64,000 nucleotides of DNA, from NCBI RefSeq assembly GCF_041677825.1, contig NZ_JBAYPG010000005.1:60130-124129 (forward strand), written 5' to 3'. Made by a program: the position numbers and the translations under genes. The stretch is from Castellaniella sp041677825. Lineage in GTDB: Bacteria; Pseudomonadota; Gammaproteobacteria; Burkholderiales; Burkholderiaceae_B. Shown piece after piece: positions 60,892 through 64,000 of this stretch; the stretch's first letter is position 1, and each line of letters begins with the position of its first letter. Below the pieces are notes generated by a model. The model did not search any database. It was not told where the DNA came from and saw only the letters and a list, made by a program, of their open reading frames with translations.

Positions 60892-62835
60892 TCAGGCAAC
60901 TGGGCCCGCGACGGTCTGGCGTGTGCGAATTTCATTGAGCAGACGCGCGGAAAAATCGGTGATCGACAGAGCGCCGAGATCGAGATTGCCCCGGGCACGC
61001 ACCGACACTGTGCCGGCCGCACGCTCTTTGTCGCCCACCACGAGAATATAGGGGATCTTCTGCAGGCTGTGCTCGCGCACCTTGCGCGTGATCTTTTCGC
61101 CACGCAGATCTGGAAAGACCCGAAACCCCTGCTGGATCAACGCCCTGGTGACCTCGCTGGCATACTGGGCCGAGCTTTCTGAAATGCAGCACACGACGGC
61201 ATGGTGCGGCGCCAGCCAGGGCGGCAGCGACCCGGCATGGTTTTCGATGAGCATGGCAATGAAGCGCTCGAATGAACCAAGAATGGCCCGATGCAGCATG
61301 ACGGGTGTGCGGCGCTGGTCGGCGGCGTCGACGTACTCGGCCCCCAGGCGCTGGGGCATGGAAAAATCGACCTGAATCGTGCCACACTGCCAGTGCCGGC
61401 CAATGGCGTCTTTCAGCGTGTATTCGATCTTCGGGCCATAGAACGCCCCTTCGCCCTCAGAGACTTCGTAGGCACAGCCCGAGGCATCGAGGCTGTCCAT
61501 CAGGGCCCGCTCGGCCTTGTCCCAGACGGCGTCATCGCCAATGCGTTTTTCGGGGCGCGTGGCCACCTTGTACAGGATCTCGGTAAAACCGAAGTCGGCG
61601 TACACCTTCTGCAGCAACTGCGTGAAGGCGGCGCATTCTTGCTGGAGCTGGTCTTCGGTGCAGAAAATGTGCCCGTCATCCTGCGTGAAGCCGCGCACCC
61701 GCATCATGCCGTGCAACGACCCCGAAGGCTCGTTGCGGTGACACTGGCCGAATTCGCCATAGCGTACGGGCAGTTCGCGGTATGAATGCAGGCCGGCATT
61801 GAAGATCTGCACATGCCCCGGGCAGTTCATCGGCTTGAGCCCGTAGGTCCGGTTCTCGGACTCGGTGATGAAGATGTTTTCCTTGTAGTTGTCCCAGTGG
61901 CCGGTCTTTTTCCAGAGGGACAGGTCGAGGATCTGTGGCGCCTTGACTTCCTGGTAGCCATTGTCGACATAGACCTGGCGCATGTACTGTTCGACCTGCT
62001 GCCAGATGGCCCAGCCCTTGGGGTGCCAGAAAATCAGGCCCGGGGCCTCTTCCTGGAAATGGAACAGGTCGAGTTCGCGCCCGATGCGCCGATGATCGCG
62101 CAATTCGGCCTGTTCGAGCATGTGCAGATAGGCGTCCTGGTCTTCCTTGCGCGCCCAGGCCGTGCCATAAATGCGCTGCAGCATCTCGTTGTTGCTGTCG
62201 CCGCGCCAGTAGGCCCCCGCGACGCTGGTGAGCTTGAAGACCCGCAGCCGCCCCGTGGACGGTACATGCGGGCCGCGGCACAGATCGATGAAATCGCCCT
62301 CGCGATACAGGCTGATGGTTTCGTTGCCGGGAATGGACGCAATGATCTCGGCCTTGTAGGCTTCGCCGATGCCGCGAAAGAATTCGACCGCATCGTCACG
62401 CGACCACTCTTCGCGCACCACGGGCTCATCGAGGCGCGCCAGTTCGGCCATTTTTTTCTCGATGGCCTCGAGATCTTCGGGGGTGAAGGGCCGCTTGTAG
62501 GAGAAATCGTAGTAGAAACCGTTTTCGATGACCGGACCGATGGTCACCTGGGCATCGGGAAACAGCGACTTGACGGCATACGCCAGCAAGTGCGCCGTAG
62601 AATGGCGGATCAGATCCAGGCCGTCTGCATCCTTGTCGGTCACGATGGCCAGATCGGCGTCGTGCTCTATGATGTGGCTGGTGTCGACCAGGCGCGCCGC
62701 CTGATCGGGATAGGTCAGGCGGCCTGCCAGAGCCGCCTTGCCCAATCCCGGACCTATCGAACGCGCGACGTCATGCACGGACACCGGCTGCTCGAACGAA
62801 CGTTTCGAACCGTCGGGAAGGGTAATGCAAATCAT
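60892..62835 (-). CDS. thrS: Threonyl-tRNA synthetase
   Basis: A 647-residue class II synthetase. Order: TGS domain 1-62, editing domain with HxxxH at His78/His82 and the CRGPH segment, catalytic core with zinc ligands starting at MNCPGH, motif 2 FGQCHRNEPSGSLHGMMRVR, motif 3 MLHRAILGSFERFIAMLIE, and the anticodon-binding domain at the end. ATG 62835 gives MICITLPDGSKRSF; the frame is open a further 36 codons without similarity. It leads infC as in most bacteria. Confidence 0.97.
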   Translation of the reverse strand: MICITLPDGSKRSFEQPVSVHDVARSIGPGLGKAALAGRLTYPDQAARLVDTSHIIEHDADLAIVTDKDADGLDLIRHSTAHLLAYAVKSLFPDAQVTIGPVIENGFYYDFSYKRPFTPEDLEAIEKKMAELARLDEPVVREEWSRDDAVEFFRGIGEAYKAEIIASIPGNETISLYREGDFIDLCRGPHVPSTGRLRVFKLTSVAGAYWRGDSNNEMLQRIYGTAWARKEDQDAYLHMLEQAELRDHRRIGRELDLFHFQEEAPGLIFWHPKGWAIWQQVEQYMRQVYVDNGYQEVKAPQILDLSLWKKTGHWDNYKENIFITESENRTYGLKPMNCPGHVQIFNAGLHSYRELPVRYGEFGQCHRNEPSGSLHGMMRVRGFTQDDGHIFCTEDQLQQECAAFTQLLQKVYADFGFTEILYKVATRPEKRIGDDAVWDKAERALMDSLDASGCAYEVSEGEGAFYGPKIEYTLKDAIGRHWQCGTIQVDFSMPQRLGAEYVDAADQRRTPVMLHRAILGSFERFIAMLIENHAGSLPPWLAPHHAVVCCISESSAQYASEVTRALIQQGFRVFPDLRGEKITRKVREHSLQKIPYILVVGDKERAAGTVSVRARGNLDLGALSITDFSARLLNEIRTRQTVAGPVA

Positions 62836-63033
62836 AGGGAAACAACCTGGATAGCGAAAATGGGCCTGCCGCCAAAAACCGCAGGCCACTGCCAAAGCGC
62901 ACAACGTGCAACCTGTCAAGTTTAGCAACCAGCACCCGAACAATCAATTGAAAACCCGGCCTTTCTGAGTCCGGCCTTTCGGGCATCGATGCGACGTTGC
63001 GCATGAATGGGCAGGCCCGGCTGGCGCACAATG

Positions 63034-63055
63034 CAAAAAGCCACCGGTTGGTGGC
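63034..63055 (-). terminator. Rho-independent terminator between phage-like gene and thrS
   Basis: On the minus strand GCCACC-AACC-GGTGGC is followed by TTTTTGC. It would stop transcripts from the phage-like gene before they reach thrS, 200 bases further on. Positions 62836-63033 hold the thrS leader, with a 15-bp direct repeat of CCGGCCTTTC near 62958-62987. Confidence 0.8.
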
Positions 63056-63087
63056 CTGGGCATGCAAGAACCGCTGGGGGGTCATTT

Positions 63088-63150
63088 GGTAGGCAGTACT
63101 TAAACCGCAATCAACCCGCAAAGCCTTGATGTTGCGGCGCTTAGACTACC
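63088..63150. other. Long imperfect inverted repeat near the phage-like gene
   Basis: GGTAG/CTACC (63088-63092 and 63146-63150) enclose CCGCAATCAA and TTGA-TG-TTGCGG (63105-63114 and 63126-63137), so the 63 bases can fold as one long hairpin. It lies between the terminator and the phage-like gene. It may be part of an attachment site or a small RNA; no matching tRNA end was seen. Confidence 0.35.
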
Positions 63151-63219
63151 AACAGGTGGGACTATACCCCACCCATACCCCCAAACTCATTTTCGCCGTT
63201 GTCGCCATTACTCACCCAA

Positions 63220-64000
63220 CTACTGCAGCGCCCTCGCGCGTTGATCTGTAATGGCGGCCAGCTGGTTGCGCAGCCGGTACAGCTCGTCGAGCTGCGCACG
63301 CTTCTCGTCCATGGGCCGGTGGTCCCGCTCCAAGGCCCTGATCCGCTGCGTGATCTTCGTCATTTCCTTGTTGGCACCCCTGGCCAGTCCGTACAGACGT
63401 GCCTCATCGCTTCGGCTGAGATCTGATGCGCGCTCCATGTCCCCCGTTGCCCTGGCCTGATTGTAGGCAGCATAGACCTGGTTGACCTCTTTTTGCATGT
63501 CATAGAAGCGCTGGATGTACTTGCTCGATCGAGCGTTGGGTTCTTTGACGAAGTCGCCCACTACGAAAATGTTGTCGATGCGGGTTATGTCGCGCCTTGG
63601 ATTCTCGGGCAGGTTGGACAGGGGCCGGACCAGGTAGTCCGCGACATTCAGGGCCTGAACACCAAGCCAGCCGAAGTAGCCAGAAGCCAGGTGCTCGATA
63701 CGTTGCGGGGAAACATCCAGGGCCCTGCCAAGCGCTATCGCCCCCGCGCTGGTCGACGTGGTGAAGCGCTCGCCGGCCGGCAACCGTTCCTGGGCCATGT
63801 TGTCGATGTTGCGCTGTCGGAACGTATCGTAGTTGAACGATGCCTCAATCGCGGGCATGAACATTTGCGGCGCAAGGCTTGAGATTCCAAGCTCCAACTG
63901 GTCATCCAGGATGGCATACACCTGCTTGGCGAAATCCTTCAGCCGGAAATCATCGCCCCCAAAGGCCAGCTCCGTTCCACGCTCGACCACCGAGGCCAAC
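63220..64000 (-). CDS. Phage large virion-associated protein, C-terminal part (LPD38-like)
   Basis: The last 260 or so residues of a longer protein whose start lies beyond the right edge. It is rich in charged helices, with YFGWLGVQALNVADYLVRPL, DNIFVVGDFVKEPNARSSKY and a coiled-coil end (ALERDHRPMDEKRAQLDEL). This resembles the LPD38 C-terminal domain of large phage internal-virion or polyvalent proteins, named with moderate confidence. It marks the edge of a prophage or mobile island that continues to the right. Confidence 0.6.
   Translation of the reverse strand, partial: LASVVERGTELAFGGDDFRLKDFAKQVYAILDDQLELGISSLAPQMFMPAIEASFNYDTFRQRNIDNMAQERLPAGERFTTSTSAGAIALGRALDVSPQRIEHLASGYFGWLGVQALNVADYLVRPLSNLPENPRRDITRIDNIFVVGDFVKEPNARSSKYIQRFYDMQKEVNQVYAAYNQARATGDMERASDLSRSDEARLYGLARGANKEMTKITQRIRALERDHRPMDEKRAQLDELYRLRNQLAAITDQRARALQ

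Noticed and set aside
63056..63180. tmRNA or tRNA 3' end at the phage-like junction
   Set aside because: No TTCGA-type T arm and no CCA end could be folded; only a long inverted repeat is present.

Overview
The window comes from a GC-rich Betaproteobacterium, most likely an Alcaligenaceae member related to Bordetella, Achromobacter or Castellaniella. The clues are the urease plus CbiKMLQO nickel-uptake block, a Bug/TctC binding protein, the suf order regulator-B-C-D-S-U-T, a gshB-EIIA(Man)-HPr-ptsI run, and a thrS/infC/rpmI/rplT/pheST/ihfA/merR string. The genus cannot be fixed from this sequence alone. Coding density is high and many neighbours overlap by 4 bases (ATGA).

Left part (1-14.1 kb, all minus strand): the 5' end of amtB; a urea transporter; a urease operon transcribed ureA-B-C-E-F-G-D; an ArsB/NhaD-type permease; an MscS channel; and an ECF nickel/cobalt importer (cbiK-M-L-Q-O). 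Together these import urea and nickel, build the Ni enzyme and handle the ammonium. A quinone-reductase-like gene and a clade 3 catalase follow, divergently arranged.

Middle part (15.8-30.4 kb): a catabolic locus. A minus-strand run encodes a 2-hydroxyacid dehydrogenase, a ComB-family phosphatase, an LvaA-like kinase fused to a DUF6285-like (LvaB-like) domain, an SDR, an acyl-CoA dehydrogenase, a Bug binding protein and a second SDR. Divergent from it lies a 2-oxoacid dehydrogenase set in which E2 is split into two genes, a catalytic domain and a free lipoyl domain. A separate operon encodes an ABC importer with two permeases and a small membrane protein. I infer a 2-hydroxyacid to 2-oxoacid to acyl-CoA route followed by kinase/acyl-CoA-dehydrogenase chemistry.

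31.2-34.1 kb is a small island of three toxin-antitoxin modules (BrnTA with no visible toxin start codon, VapBC, GNAT/DUF1778) plus a gene remnant, lying against the 3' end of tRNA-Pro(GGG). Next come a DUF4395-like gene broken by an in-frame TAG, cbpA-cbpM, the suf operon with palindromic operator candidates, an Atm1-type ABC exporter and an ECF sigma/anti-sigma pair.

45.9-62.8 kb holds the translation operon in two pieces: merR-ihfA-pheT-pheS-rplT-rpmI, then about 9.5 kb of other genes (a methyltransferase, ubiK, comM, a GGDEF/EAL protein, ptsI, HPr, EIIA, gshB), then infC (with an ATC start) and thrS. The right edge carries the C-terminal part of a phage-like protein behind a terminator. 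A recurrent feature of the window is short degenerate tandem repeats (15-50 bp units) placed at gene starts, gene ends and inside variable loops.
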